64,000 bases of DNA, from assembly GCF_000826655.1 (NCBI RefSeq), contig NZ_JXJO01000009.1, positions 62,001 through 126,000 of the forward strand. Reading direction: 5' to 3'. The DNA comes from Psychroserpens damuponensis. Its GTDB lineage: Bacteria; Bacteroidota; Bacteroidia; Flavobacteriales; Flavobacteriaceae. The translations under genes and the position numbers were made by a program. The notes under the pieces are model-generated. The model did not search any database. It was not told the origin of the DNA and was given only the letters and a program-made list of their open reading frames with translations. Within the stretch, counting starts at the first letter, position 1. Each line of letters starts with the position of its first letter. Positions 1 to 8,611 of this stretch are shown here, one piece after another.

Positions 1-310
1 AAGGTGTTTTATAATATATATTTAGACTATCGTTTTCTATTTTAATGTTAAAACGTTCTTCATTATTTGACGTTTCAAAAGTTCCTGAAAAGTTTGGTTT
101 TAGTTTTCTTCGGAAACCTGACAAGCTATCAGAAATTTCAATATAATCGATTGTGTCATTAAAATTATAGTCTCGTTTGGAGCCATCACTTAAGGTAACT
201 TCATCTATTTCCCAATAGCCAGAAACTTGAGGCAGTACATCATTAGGAGTACTAGAGCAATTAAAAAACGCTATGGTTATAATGAGAATAAAAAGTTTTT
301 TGTAAGTCAT
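1..310 (-). CDS. Lipoprotein, lipocalin-like (C-terminus cut by window edge)
   Basis: The reading frame starts with ATG at 308-310 and stays open to base 1, so about 103 N-terminal residues are visible and the C-terminus is missing. Residues 2-17 form a short lysine-plus-hydrophobic signal ending in a lipobox (AFFNC), with Cys18 as the expected lipidated residue. The mature part has a lipocalin-like opening (GYWEIDEVTLSDGS) followed by polar strand-like segments, which fits a small periplasmic or outer-membrane-anchored beta-barrel lipoprotein. It lies 82 bases downstream of recF on the same strand and may be co-transcribed with it. The codons at 108-116 contain one copy of the CTTCGGAAA word described below. 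The lipocalin assignment is from general appearance only; ligand and function are unknown. Confidence 0.7.
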   Translation of the reverse strand, partial: MTYKKLFILIITIAFFNCSSTPNDVLPQVSGYWEIDEVTLSDGSKRDYNFNDTIDYIEISDSLSGFRRKLKPNFSGTFETSNNEERFNIKIENDSLNIYYKTP

Positions 311-392
311 AGTTTTAAATGTAATAAAAGTATTTTTAATGATGAGATTTTTCGCTACGCCCTGAATGATAGTTAATTTTTGAATTAATGGT

Positions 393-1472
393 TTATAACT
401 TAAAAATCTTATAGGATTGATGAATTTGCTTCACTACATTTTCTGTACGTTCAGCATGTGTATCACTTATAAATAACTGACCAAAATCATCATTATCAAC
501 TAATCTAATAATTTGAGCAACTCGATTTTCATCTAATTTATCAAAAATATCATCTAATAATAGGAGAGGAGTCACTCCATTTTGTTGTTTAATAAAATCA
601 AACTGTGCTAGCTTTAGAGCTATTAAAAATGATTTTTGTTGACCTTGGCTTCCAAACTTTTTAATTGGGTAGGTTTCAATTTCAAAATTAAGGTCATCTT
701 TATGAATCCCTACACTAGTATATTGGATGGCTTTGTCTTTATTAATGTTTTTGGCTAGTAACGTTTTTAAATCATCATCAAACAAATCACTTTTATAATT
801 GAGATTTACCTCTTCATTATCATTACTAATCGCTTTATAGCGTGCTTTAAAAATAGGAATAAATGTTTTGAGAAAGGTGTCTCGAGTTTTAAAAATCTCG
901 CTTCCGTAGGTGTCTAATTGATCATTATACACCTCTAAAGTTTGCGCATTAAAAGTATTATTTAAGGCGAAATATTTTAACAAAGCATTACGTTGTGAAA
1001 GTACTTTATTATAATTTATTAAATTATTAAGGTAAGGCTTGTCGCTTTGAGAAATAACGCTATCTATAAATTTTCTTCGTGTATCACTACCTTCAATAAT
1101 TAAATCACGATCTGCAGGAGAAATAATTACTAAGGGTATCAATCCAATATGATCACTAAACTTATCATAGGCTTTACCGTTGCGTTTGATCACTTTTTTT
1201 TGTCCGCGTTTTAAAGACACGACTACTTTTTCAGTTTTATCATTTTTGTCAAAAATACCATCTACAACAAAAAAGGATTCGTTGTGTTTTATATTTTGAG
1301 ACGCAATTGGGTTGAAGTAACTTTTTCCGAAGGATAAATGATAAATCGCATCTAGTGCATTTGTTTTACCAACACCATTAGAACCGACGAAACAGTTAAT
1401 TTTAGTATCAAATTCGAAATCTTGTTGCTCGAAATTTTTGTAATTAACTAAGCTTAACGTGTTTAAAATCAT
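393..1472 (-). CDS. recF: DNA replication/repair protein RecF
   Basis: RecF is an SMC-like ATPase that loads RecA at single-strand gaps together with RecO and RecR. The 359-residue length is normal. Walker A (GSNGVGKT) is at residues 30-37, the ABC-type signature (GSQGQQKS) at about 274-281, and Walker B with D-loop ([12 protein letters not shown]) at about 303-314. It is transcribed away from the TPR/ribH operon; the 120-base divergent spacer must carry both promoters. Unlike many bacteria, no dnaA or dnaN is adjacent, which is usual in Bacteroidota. The segment coding for residues near 48-52 (SFGKS) contains a CTTCGGAAA word. Identification is secure. Confidence 0.97.
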   Translation of the reverse strand: MILNTLSLVNYKNFEQQDFEFDTKINCFVGSNGVGKTNALDAIYHLSFGKSYFNPIASQNIKHNESFFVVDGIFDKNDKTEKVVVSLKRGQKKVIKRNGKAYDKFSDHIGLIPLVIISPADRDLIIEGSDTRRKFIDSVISQSDKPYLNNLINYNKVLSQRNALLKYFALNNTFNAQTLEVYNDQLDTYGSEIFKTRDTFLKTFIPIFKARYKAISNDNEEVNLNYKSDLFDDDLKTLLAKNINKDKAIQYTSVGIHKDDLNFEIETYPIKKFGSQGQQKSFLIALKLAQFDFIKQQNGVTPLLLLDDIFDKLDENRVAQIIRLVDNDDFGQLFISDTHAERTENVVKQIHQSYKIFKL

Positions 1473-1567
1473 AAAATTAAAAGGGAATATTTGTGTTTGG
1501 TCGTTATTATTATACGCGGAAGTAAAAATAACAAATAATTTACCTTTTAAATCCCAATAAAAATTTT

Positions 1568-1575
1568 ATTTTTGC
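1568..1575 (+). promoter_or_regulatory. Bacteroidota -7 promoter element for the TPR-ribH-mutL operon
   Basis: The bases TATTTTTG match the Bacteroidota -7 consensus TAnnTTTG and lie 18 bases before the ATG at 1593, followed by a GC-rich initiation-like stretch. A clear TTG at -33 is not visible, so this is only a half-supported promoter. Confidence 0.45.
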
Positions 1576-1592
1576 GCCACAAATAAAGAATT

Positions 1593-2366
1593 ATGGCAAC
1601 ATATAAGAAAAGAGGATATAAACCAAAAGCTGTCAAAGAGAAAGCTGAAACAATTGAAGGTTTAGAGGAAGAATCTACAACTGCTGAAGTATTTAATACA
1701 CTTGATGAAAGTGCTAATAAAGCCGAAGATTTTGTTGCGAAGAATCAAAAAGGTATTTTTATTATCATTGGAGTAGCTGCATTAATTATGTTAGGGTACT
1801 TAGGTTATAAGAAGTTTATTGCTGAGCCAAAAGCTGATGAGGCAATGAATGAAATGTACTCTGCTCAAAAATCTTTTGACGAAGCAGTTGCTGGTGCAAA
1901 CAAAGATTCTCTTTATACATTAGCCCTTAATGGTGTTGGTGGTAAATTAGGATTAACAGATATCGTTGATCAATATGGATCTACACCTGCAGGAAATTTA
2001 GCTAATTATTATGCAGGTATGGCGTATTTAAATCTTAAAGATTATACAAATGCTGTTAAATATTTAGGTGACTTTAGTACTAATGATGCCGTTTTAGGAC
2101 CAATTGCAAAAGGAGGAATGGGTGATGCATTTGTACAATTAAATCAATTACCAGAAGCATTAGAATATTACGAAAAAGCAATCACGGCTTCAACAAACGA
2201 TTATACAACACCAATGTATCTTTTAAAAGCTGCTAACGTTGCACAATCTTTAGGAAACAATGCTAAAGCTTTAGAATATTACAAGCGTATCAAAGCTGAA
2301 TTTGATACTTCAGATCAAGCAAAAAATATTGATATCTTTATAGGAAGATCAGAAGCTAAAAACTAA
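1593..2366 (+). CDS. Tetratricopeptide-repeat membrane protein (YfgM-like architecture)
   Basis: The 257-residue protein begins with a basic/acidic cytoplasmic segment (residues 1-50), has one membrane helix at about 55-71, and then a soluble part. Residues 130-250 read as TPR-like helix pairs (for example NLANYYAGMAYLNLKDYTNA and DAFVQLNQLPEALEYYEKA). The layout of one N-terminal helix followed by TPRs resembles YfgM/anchored TPR scaffolds, but no catalytic residue is visible and its partner is unknown. It is the first gene of the operon, with ribH starting two bases after its stop, so translation is probably coupled. The TPR call is good; the specific role is not known. Confidence 0.8.
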   Translation: MATYKKRGYKPKAVKEKAETIEGLEEESTTAEVFNTLDESANKAEDFVAKNQKGIFIIIGVAALIMLGYLGYKKFIAEPKADEAMNEMYSAQKSFDEAVAGANKDSLYTLALNGVGGKLGLTDIVDQYGSTPAGNLANYYAGMAYLNLKDYTNAVKYLGDFSTNDAVLGPIAKGGMGDAFVQLNQLPEALEYYEKAITASTNDYTTPMYLLKAANVAQSLGNNAKALEYYKRIKAEFDTSDQAKNIDIFIGRSEAKN

Positions 2367-2368
2367 AT

Positions 2369-2851
2369 ATGGCAACTGTAAATCATAATTTATCTAGTTA
2401 CGATAAAAACACAATCCCAAACGCGAAAGATTTTCGGTTTGGGATTGTTGTTTCAGAATGGAATGATACCATCACTAACGGACTTCTAAAAGGTGCAATT
2501 GATGCCTTAGAAGATTGTGGTGCATTACCAGAAAACATCATTACTTGGAGCGTTCCTGGAAGTTTTGAGTTGATCTACGGAAGCAAAAAAATGATTGAAC
2601 AACAGGTAGATGCTGTCATTGCTATTGGGTGCGTAATTCAAGGCGAAACCAAACACTTTGATTTTGTTTGTGAAGGTGTTACTCAAGGCATTAAAGATTT
2701 AAATATCGCAACCAATACTCCAGTTATCTTCTGTGTACTTACCGATAATACTATGCAACAATCTATAGATCGTTCTGGAGGAAAGCATGGCAATAAAGGT
2801 ACCGAAGCAGGTATTGCAGCTATCAAAATGGCAACCTTACGTTCTAAATAA
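2369..2851 (+). CDS. ribH: 6,7-dimethyl-8-ribityllumazine synthase
   Basis: RibH condenses 5-amino-6-ribitylamino-uracil with 3,4-dihydroxybutanone 4-phosphate to form lumazine, the penultimate step of riboflavin synthesis, in a cytoplasmic shell-like oligomer. The 160-residue length is standard. Substrate-binding segments FGIVVSEWN (24-32), VPGSFEL (62-68) and GCVIQGETKHFDFV (87-100) are present; His96 in the last is the expected catalytic histidine. RSGGKHGNKG near 135-144 is the conserved phosphate-binding end. Start is two bases after the upstream TPR gene. The stop is followed within nine bases by a UUCG hairpin. Identification is secure. Confidence 0.97.
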   Translation: MATVNHNLSSYDKNTIPNAKDFRFGIVVSEWNDTITNGLLKGAIDALEDCGALPENIITWSVPGSFELIYGSKKMIEQQVDAVIAIGCVIQGETKHFDFVCEGVTQGIKDLNIATNTPVIFCVLTDNTMQQSIDRSGGKHGNKGTEAGIAAIKMATLRSK

Positions 2852-2856
2852 GGTTT

Positions 2857-2872
2857 TTTCTTCGGAAATTTT
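2857..2872 (+). repeat. Hairpin form of the CTTCGGAAA word after ribH
   Basis: TTTCTTCGGAAATTTT begins six bases after the ribH stop. As RNA it can fold as a four-pair stem UUUC/GAAA capped by a UUCG tetraloop closed by C-G, followed by four U. It could act as a weak terminator or RNA stabiliser, or simply be one copy of the dispersed repeat. The same 16 bases recur at 8236-8251 after another operon. Confidence 0.5.
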
Positions 2873-2973
2873 AACTTACAATTCTATTGCTCAAAATAAT
2901 ATAATCTATTTCTCGATTATTAATAATTCTGAAGGGAAAATTAATTTCATCTAAGTGAGCTTTCCGACTTAGC

Positions 2974-2991
2974 TCCCGAAAGCTTTCGGGA
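2974..2991. repeat. 18-base perfect palindrome in the ribH-downstream spacer
   Basis: TCCCGAAAGCTTTCGGGA is a perfect inverted repeat with no loop, GC-rich against an AT-rich spacer. From general knowledge, similar short palindromes of the CCCGAwAGCTwTCGGG type recur between genes in Flavobacteriaceae; only one copy is present here. It may be a REP-like element or a protein-binding site. The 2852-3086 spacer otherwise holds only the UUCG hairpin and no obvious gene. Confidence 0.6.
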
Positions 2992-3086
2992 TTGCGAGAG
3001 ATACAAATGTTAACAATTTTTAGGAGTCAAAATCCCAATTTTCCTAGTAAATTCTGTACTTTTGAATTACTAAGACGCGTGAAGCA

Positions 3087-3308
3087 GTGAGTTTATTCAA
3101 ACAACGAAAAAGCAAGAGTTTTAATTACATTCCGAGAAATCAAAAATCATCTCGTAATGACGACGAACATCTTAAAACCCAATGGGAAGCTGTTAAACGA
3201 CATGGTAAACATAGAAGTAAGCGTGCAATTTCATTACCGCTATTACTCGTTATTTTAGGTATGATAATTGCATTATGGTATCTTTTAACACATTACCAAA
3301 CAACGTAG
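3087..3308 (+). CDS. Small membrane protein, paralogue of the next gene
   Basis: This 73-residue protein starts with GTG; no ATG is available in a suitable position. It has a basic N-terminus with the pattern F-K-x-R-K-x-K-x-F-x-Y-x-P-R, then one membrane helix at about residues 50-67 (LPLLLVILGMIIALWYLL). The following protein shares the same N-terminal pattern and the same layout, so the two are probably old duplicates. Genes in this position after ribH are sometimes labelled as riboflavin synthase beta subunits in databases, but nothing in this sequence resembles lumazine synthase; that label would be a transfer from the neighbour. Function unknown. Confidence 0.65.
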   Translation: MSLFKQRKSKSFNYIPRNQKSSRNDDEHLKTQWEAVKRHGKHRSKRAISLPLLLVILGMIIALWYLLTHYQTT

Positions 3309-3311
3309 ATT

Positions 3312-3599
3312 ATGGGAATTTTAGGCAAAAGAAAAAATAAAAAATTTGATTATAAACCACGTTATTACAAAGGTGAAGGAAATCCGTTTGAACTTAAACA
3401 CAAGTTTGATGAGTACAGAGTCACAGTTGGAAATAACAACGGCTTGAAAAATAAATTTAGCAGTGCCATTGATGATTATAAATACAATGGTGATAAAACT
3501 GGTGCCAATCGTCGTATTTTATATATTATCGCTGCTTTAATTCTTGTCTTTCTAATTATCATAGATTTCGATTTATCAATATTCTCCCTTAAACGCTAA
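3312..3599 (+). CDS. Small membrane protein, paralogue of the previous gene
   Basis: The 95-residue product opens with MGILGKRKNKKFDYKPRYY, a close match to the preceding protein's opening, and ends in one membrane helix (about residues 69-90, ILYIIAALILVFLIIIDF). The middle is polar. It begins three bases after the previous stop and its TAA overlaps the ATG of mutL by one base, so it is translationally coupled to mutL. The conserved basic tyrosine/phenylalanine-rich head suggests a cytoplasmic binding patch ahead of the membrane anchor, but no known function can be assigned. Confidence 0.7.
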   Translation: MGILGKRKNKKFDYKPRYYKGEGNPFELKHKFDEYRVTVGNNNGLKNKFSSAIDDYKYNGDKTGANRRILYIIAALILVFLIIIDFDLSIFSLKR

Positions 3600-5458
3600 T
3601 GGCAGACATTATTCAATTGTTACCAGACCATGTTGCAAACCAAATCGCAGCAGGTGAAGTTGTACAACGACCAGCATCTGTAGTAAAAGAATTACTAGAA
3701 AATTCTATTGATGCAGGTGCAACCTCAATAAAATTAGTAATTAAAGATTCTGGTAAAACTTTAATTCAAGTAATAGATAACGGTAAAGGTATGAGCGCTA
3801 CAGATGCTCGTTTAAGTTTTGAGCGTCATGCCACCTCAAAAATACGTTCTGCCGAAGATTTATTTAGTCTCAATACAAAAGGCTTTCGCGGTGAGGCGTT
3901 GGCAAGTATAGCTGCCATTGCTCATGTGGAGTTAAAAACAAAACAAGATCAAGATGAACTTGGTACCATCATAGAAATTGAAGGTAGTGAGATTAAAAAT
4001 CAAGAAGTGACAGTGACACCAACAGGCACTTCGCTTTGCGTTAAACATTTGTTTTTTAATATTCCTGCACGACGCAATTTTTTGAAATCTAATAACGTTG
4101 AGCTTAGACATATCGTAGATGAATTTCAACGTGTAGCTCTGGCACATCCAGATCTAGAATTTTTGATGTATCACAATGGTAGTGAGAGTTTCAATCTTCC
4201 TAAAAGTAATTACAGACAGCGTGTTGTTAATATCTTCGGAAATAAAACAAACGAGAAACTGGTTCCTGTTGAAGAAGAAACTGAAGTGCTAAAAATCTCC
4301 GGATTTGTAGGTAAGCCCGAATTTGCAAAGCGCACAAGAAATGAACAATTTTTCTTTGTTAATAATCGTTTTATAAAAAGCGCTTATTTAAATCATGCTA
4401 TAAACTCTGCTTTTGACGGCTTGGTAAAAGATGGTAGTCATCCTAGCTATTTTTTAAATCTTACAGTAGACCCAAAGAGTATTGATATTAATATTCATCC
4501 TACAAAAACCGAAATTAAGTTTGATGATGAACATACATTGTATGCCATTTTACGTTCTGCAGTAAAACATAGTTTAGGGCAATTTAATATTGCACCAGTT
4601 TTAGACTTTGATCGTGATAACAACCTCGACACACCATACAATTTTGAAACTAAAAGTGCACCAACTCCAACAGTAGAGGTGGATCGTTCTTTTAACCCGT
4701 TTCGAGAAGATAAATCACTTAGTAGATCTAATGGTTCAACTTCTAGTTATAAAAAAGAACCTGCAGCCCAATGGGAAAGTTTGTATGTAGGTTTAGAATC
4801 TAAAGGCACTAAAACCGAGAACGATTTTAGCGAAGTACGGTTTGAAAGTGAGCCAGAAAACACCTCATTATTTAATGGAGATAAACAAATTGAAAACAAA
4901 CAAACCACCTATCAATTACACAATAAATACATTATAAGTACCATAAAATCTGGAATGATGATTCTCGATCAGCATCGGTCTCATCAACGTGTGCTGTATG
5001 AAGGGTTACTTAAACACTTAACGGTTAAGGAGTCTGTAAGTCAACAACTTCTGTTTCCTTTAAGTTTAGAGTTCTCTACTTCAGAAATGGATATACTTAC
5101 AAAGTTAAAAGTAGATTTAGAACATACAGGGTTTGTGTTTTTATCATTTTCCGAAGAAAAAATAGAAATCACTGGTGTGCCAGTTAATGTGCCTGAAAGT
5201 GAAGTTTCTATTATTTTAGAACAGCTTATTAGTGATGTTGAGCAAGAAGTGCCAGATAGTCATTTTAGTGCTACAGATTTGTTGGCCAAGTCTATGGCAA
5301 AAAGCTTGGCAATTAAAACGGGTCAAAGTTTATCGCGTTTTGAACAAGAACATCTAGTTAATAGTTTATTTGCTTGTAAAGAACCTACGGTTTCTCCTAC
5401 TAATAAAGTGACATTTATTACTATGAGTGTAGATGACTTTGATAAAAAATTTATATAA
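3599..5458 (+). CDS. mutL: DNA mismatch repair protein MutL
   Basis: MutL couples mismatch recognition by MutS to strand removal. The 619 residues comprise a GHKL ATPase N-terminus with ELLENSIDAGAT (about 32-43), DNGKGM and TKGFRGEALASI, a variable linker (about 345-440), and a C-terminal dimerisation domain. The metal-binding endonuclease motif of MutL in MutH-less bacteria is DQHAxxExxxxE; here residues 457-468 read DQHRSHQRVLYE, so Ala and the first Glu are replaced by Arg and Gln. No CPxGRP motif is visible near the end. Nicking activity is therefore doubtful, unless this is a lineage-specific variant. ATG overlaps the upstream stop by one base. CTTCGGAAA words lie at 4234 and 5148. Confidence 0.96.
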   Translation: MADIIQLLPDHVANQIAAGEVVQRPASVVKELLENSIDAGATSIKLVIKDSGKTLIQVIDNGKGMSATDARLSFERHATSKIRSAEDLFSLNTKGFRGEALASIAAIAHVELKTKQDQDELGTIIEIEGSEIKNQEVTVTPTGTSLCVKHLFFNIPARRNFLKSNNVELRHIVDEFQRVALAHPDLEFLMYHNGSESFNLPKSNYRQRVVNIFGNKTNEKLVPVEEETEVLKISGFVGKPEFAKRTRNEQFFFVNNRFIKSAYLNHAINSAFDGLVKDGSHPSYFLNLTVDPKSIDINIHPTKTEIKFDDEHTLYAILRSAVKHSLGQFNIAPVLDFDRDNNLDTPYNFETKSAPTPTVEVDRSFNPFREDKSLSRSNGSTSSYKKEPAAQWESLYVGLESKGTKTENDFSEVRFESEPENTSLFNGDKQIENKQTTYQLHNKYIISTIKSGMMILDQHRSHQRVLYEGLLKHLTVKESVSQQLLFPLSLEFSTSEMDILTKLKVDLEHTGFVFLSFSEEKIEITGVPVNVPESEVSIILEQLISDVEQEVPDSHFSATDLLAKSMAKSLAIKTGQSLSRFEQEHLVNSLFACKEPTVSPTNKVTFITMSVDDFDKKFI

Positions 5459-5461
5459 CCT

Positions 5462-6289
5462 ATGATTAGAGGAATAACAGATACGGTAAAACATTTGATT
5501 ATTATTAACGTAATCATGTTTATTGGGACTCTTACTATTGGAAATGGTCAATTATTTCAGCAATGGTTTGCCTTATATTTTCCTGAGAATAATTTTTTCA
5601 TGCCGTGGCAAATTATCACGCACATGTTTATGCATGGAGGCGTAACTCATATTTTATTTAATATGTTTGCTTTATGGATGTTTGGTACTGCGGTTGAGAC
5701 GCAATTAGGGTCAAAGAAGTTTTTATTTCTTTATATATCGGCAGGATTAGGAGCCATGCTCTTTCAGCTTGGGTATTATTATTTTAAATATTATACGGCA
5801 GCTCAAGGTATTTCAGGTCTTGGATTAAGCCAAGAGGTGATTCATGCGATTTCAAATATAAATGCTATTGAAGGAAACTACATTGTGCCTGAGTTGTTTA
5901 GAACAGGATTAATTGATGTACTAACCAATTATAATTATGCTGGTCCGCAAATACAAAGTGATACGTTTGGTGCACTTTTTGAAATGAATAAAGCTACAAT
6001 GGCTTCAATGGTTGGAGCTTCTGGTTGTATTATGGGTATTTTAGCTGCTTTTGGGATGATGAATCCTGAAGCTAAATTGATGATGATTTTTTTGCCAATA
6101 CCTATTAAGGCGAAGTACTTTATTCCTGGAATTATTATTTTAGATGTTATTTCGGCAGTAACTGGTCAATCCTTCTTTAGTCCAAGTAATACAGCATATA
6201 TGGCTCACGTAGGTGGAGCAATTACAGGCTTCTTGATTATGTGGTATTGGAAAAAAACACAGTTTAATAAAAATCGTTGGGATAGATGA
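5462..6289 (+). CDS. Rhomboid family intramembrane serine protease (first of two)
   Basis: Rhomboids cleave membrane proteins inside the bilayer with a Ser-His dyad. This 275-residue protein has about six membrane helices. HILFN within the first loop region supplies the conserved His and Asn, GASG (in SMVGASGCIMG, about residue 184) supplies the nucleophilic serine, and AHVGGAITGF near residue 250 the catalytic histidine. It starts three bases after mutL and overlaps the second rhomboid by four bases (ATGA). The insert between helices around residues 100-170 is longer than in the second copy. Substrate unknown. Confidence 0.93.
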   Translation: MIRGITDTVKHLIIINVIMFIGTLTIGNGQLFQQWFALYFPENNFFMPWQIITHMFMHGGVTHILFNMFALWMFGTAVETQLGSKKFLFLYISAGLGAMLFQLGYYYFKYYTAAQGISGLGLSQEVIHAISNINAIEGNYIVPELFRTGLIDVLTNYNYAGPQIQSDTFGALFEMNKATMASMVGASGCIMGILAAFGMMNPEAKLMMIFLPIPIKAKYFIPGIIILDVISAVTGQSFFSPSNTAYMAHVGGAITGFLIMWYWKKTQFNKNRWDR

Positions 6290-7161
6290 CCTCATTAAAT
6301 AACGACTTTAAAGACAAACTCAAAAATTTAAACGTTTTTGAAAAAATCATGGCTATTAATGTCTTGATTTTTTTTATTGGATGGTTGATTCAAGTGATTC
6401 GACATATCCCTAGATCATATACGTTGTCCTGGTTGGAACTGCCAAAAGAGCTTTCAGATTTTATCTTTAAGCCTTGGACTTTATTGACGTACGGATTTAC
6501 ACATTACGATTTTTTTCACCTTTTATTTAATATGGTGGTTTTGTATTTTGTATCTCGAAGTATGGTTAATTTGTTTCCGTCAAGGCAATCTTTAACTATT
6601 TATTTTTTAGGTATCTTAGCTGGTGGCCTTTCTTTTTTATTGGTTTATAATGTATTGCCAGATTCATTTTCTTTTACCGTTGGCTCATTAGTTGGAGCGT
6701 CTGCAGGAGTGAATGCATTATTGATTTTTTTATGTGCCTATATGCCTAATCGCGAAACACGTTTCTTTTCAATATCTATAAAACTATGGCATATTGGTGC
6801 AGCTATAGTCGTTATTGATGTGATTGGACTTTTTGGTGTTAATCAAGGCGGAAAAGTTGCGCATTTAGGCGGAAGTTTAATTGGGTATCTCTACGCTACA
6901 CAATTAGTAAAAGGAAATGATATAGGTTTTGGTTTTGCAAAACTTATGGATAATATTACTAATTTATTTAGTAAAAAATCGCCTCTTAAAACGGTGCATC
7001 GTAATAAGAAAAATACGATGGCAGGTCACAATAAAGAAGAGTTCAATGAGTTTAATAACCAAAAGAAAATAGACCTTATACTAGATAAAATTAGTAAAAG
7101 TGGCTATGAGAGTTTAACAAAAGAAGAGAAAGCATTTTTATTTAAAGCAGGAAAGAATTAA
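6286..7161 (+). CDS. Rhomboid family intramembrane serine protease (second of two)
   Basis: This 291-residue protein has the rhomboid core: HLLFN (conserved His/Asn), GASAG around residue 142 with the nucleophilic Ser, and AHLGGSLIGYL near 195 with the catalytic His. After the last helix it carries a cytoplasmic tail of about 85 residues, ending in a charged segment (KIDLILDKISKSGYESLTKE) typical of Bacteroidota rhomboids. It starts inside the stop of the first rhomboid. The tandem arrangement suggests related but distinct substrates; the tail may control or recruit. The glycine after the serine is shifted (GASAG rather than GASG). Confidence 0.92.
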   Translation: MTSLNNDFKDKLKNLNVFEKIMAINVLIFFIGWLIQVIRHIPRSYTLSWLELPKELSDFIFKPWTLLTYGFTHYDFFHLLFNMVVLYFVSRSMVNLFPSRQSLTIYFLGILAGGLSFLLVYNVLPDSFSFTVGSLVGASAGVNALLIFLCAYMPNRETRFFSISIKLWHIGAAIVVIDVIGLFGVNQGGKVAHLGGSLIGYLYATQLVKGNDIGFGFAKLMDNITNLFSKKSPLKTVHRNKKNTMAGHNKEEFNEFNNQKKIDLILDKISKSGYESLTKEEKAFLFKAGKN

Positions 7162-7166
7162 ACCAG

Positions 7167-8189
7167 ATGAAAAAGCTTAAGCTATATGATAAACTCATAT
7201 TTGTTATCAATTCATTGATCGCATTTGCTTTGCTTTTGTCTTATGTTTTACCGTATATCGAACCTAAAAAATTTGCGTTTCTATCAGTTCTTAGTCTAGC
7301 TGTACCATTTTTAATAATTGTTAATATACTGTTTGTAATCTACTGGTTGCTTAAAGTTAAAAAGCAATTAATGGTCTCTTTAGTTGTTTTAGCTTTAGGT
7401 TATAGTTATGTGTTTTCATTGTATAAATTATCCTCTTCCAAAAATATTGATGATGCAGAGAACATTTCAGTAATGAATTACAATGTGCGTTTGTTTAATG
7501 TGTTTGATTGGATAAAGGATACAAACCTTAAAGCAAATATGTCTGCGTTTATTTCAAAAAAAAATCCAGATATTCTCTGCATGCAAGAATATAGATCAGA
7601 TGATGATGTTAACCTTCGTATGTTTCCTTATAAATATATTGAACTCACAGGAAAGAAGGTAAAAAATGGTCAAGCTATTTACACTAAATTTCCTATTATA
7701 AATTCTGGATCCATAGAATTTCCGCATACATCAAACAACGCTATTTTTGTAGATGTTGTGAAAGGTAAAGACACCTTACGTGTTTATAATGTGCATTTAC
7801 AATCCTCAGGAATTGATCCAGCAGTAGAGAAGTTATCTAAAGAAAATTCTGAAAACTTATTCAAAAGAGTGAGTTCAACTTTTAAAATGCAACAGTCGCA
7901 AGCCGAGCAATTTTTAGATCATAAAAATAAATCGCCTTATAAAACCATCATTTCTGGCGACTTTAATAATACAGCTTATTCATATGTTTATAAAGAAATA
8001 AAAGGCGACATGCTAGACGCTTTTAAGCAAGCAGGTAATGGTTTTGGTAGAACATTTGATTTTAAATTTTTTCCTGTTCGTATCGATTTTGTGTTAGTTG
8101 ATGACACCTTTGAAATTAATGCATTTAAAACGTTTGATGTTAAGTATAGCGATCACTATCCTGTGATGGCTAAAGTGAAGATTAAGTAG
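7167..8189 (+). CDS. Membrane-anchored endonuclease/exonuclease/phosphatase family protein
   Basis: The N-terminus has about three membrane helices (residues 10-90), followed by an EEP-fold catalytic domain. Motifs in order are MNYNVRLFN (Asn, metal/phosphate), DILCMQEY (metal-binding Glu), YNVHLQSS, SGDFNNT (Asp-Asn), RIDFVLV and SDHYPV (catalytic Asp-His near the end). The family covers nucleases, sphingomyelinases and inositol phosphatases; the substrate cannot be read here, but the anchor places the active domain at the membrane, probably on the periplasmic side. It closes the operon that starts at 1593. Confidence 0.9.
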   Translation: MKKLKLYDKLIFVINSLIAFALLLSYVLPYIEPKKFAFLSVLSLAVPFLIIVNILFVIYWLLKVKKQLMVSLVVLALGYSYVFSLYKLSSSKNIDDAENISVMNYNVRLFNVFDWIKDTNLKANMSAFISKKNPDILCMQEYRSDDDVNLRMFPYKYIELTGKKVKNGQAIYTKFPIINSGSIEFPHTSNNAIFVDVVKGKDTLRVYNVHLQSSGIDPAVEKLSKENSENLFKRVSSTFKMQQSQAEQFLDHKNKSPYKTIISGDFNNTAYSYVYKEIKGDMLDAFKQAGNGFGRTFDFKFFPVRIDFVLVDDTFEINAFKTFDVKYSDHYPVMAKVKIK

Positions 8190-8235
8190 GTAGCTTTCAT
8201 TTTTAAGTGTATTATGCTTACGCAACTAAGTTTTT

Positions 8236-8251
8236 TTTCTTCGGAAATTTT
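8236..8251 (+). repeat. Hairpin form of the CTTCGGAAA word after the operon
   Basis: TTTCTTCGGAAATTTT occurs 46 bases after the EEP gene stop, preceded by a T-run. It repeats the 2857-2872 element exactly and could serve as a weak terminator between the plus-strand operon and the convergent DUF6122 gene. Confidence 0.5.
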
Positions 8252-8302
8252 AAATAGGCAATAATAGTAATATTGTAAGATAGTTTTAGCCTAACAATGC
8301 AC

Positions 8303-8611
8303 TTACATCAGCAAACAATCTACCCAATCTGCTACCATGTGAATTAATAAGCCTAATCCAATCACTCTAGTTTTTTTGATAAGCGTCAACACCATATAAA
8401 CACCAATAGCATAATAGGAGTGTAGCGGATGATAATTTATACTGCATCGTGTAGGGTCAAAAATTGGGTTGGCAAGCAAATGGTCTAAATCGATAAGTAT
8501 TGCAGCCAACATGATTAATGAAGCTACTTTCCAGTTTTCTCTAAAAAAGATAAGAGCAACTACTATTGGCACTATAAAATGAATGCCGTAATGTACGATG
8601 GGTTGTAACAT
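8303..8611 (-). CDS. DUF6122-type integral membrane protein
   Basis: A 102-residue membrane protein with three to four helices. It carries conserved-looking polar residues inside or next to helices (HYGIHF near residue 7, IDLDHLLANP near 42, HPLHSYY near 63, HMVADWVDC at the end). The pattern of His and Asp at helix ends resembles small membrane metal-dependent hydrolases, and I recognise the layout as DUF6122. Its start overlaps the stop of the WbqC-like gene by one base, so it ends that operon. Enzymatic activity is not established. Confidence 0.75.
   Translation of the reverse strand: MLQPIVHYGIHFIVPIVVALIFFRENWKVASLIMLAAILIDLDHLLANPIFDPTRCSINYHPLHSYYAIGVYMVLTLIKKTRVIGLGLLIHMVADWVDCLLM

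Noticed and set aside
3932-5551. Long antisense frames inside mutL
   Set aside because: They overlap a conserved gene wholly, have no recognisable domain and arise from codon use on the coding strand.
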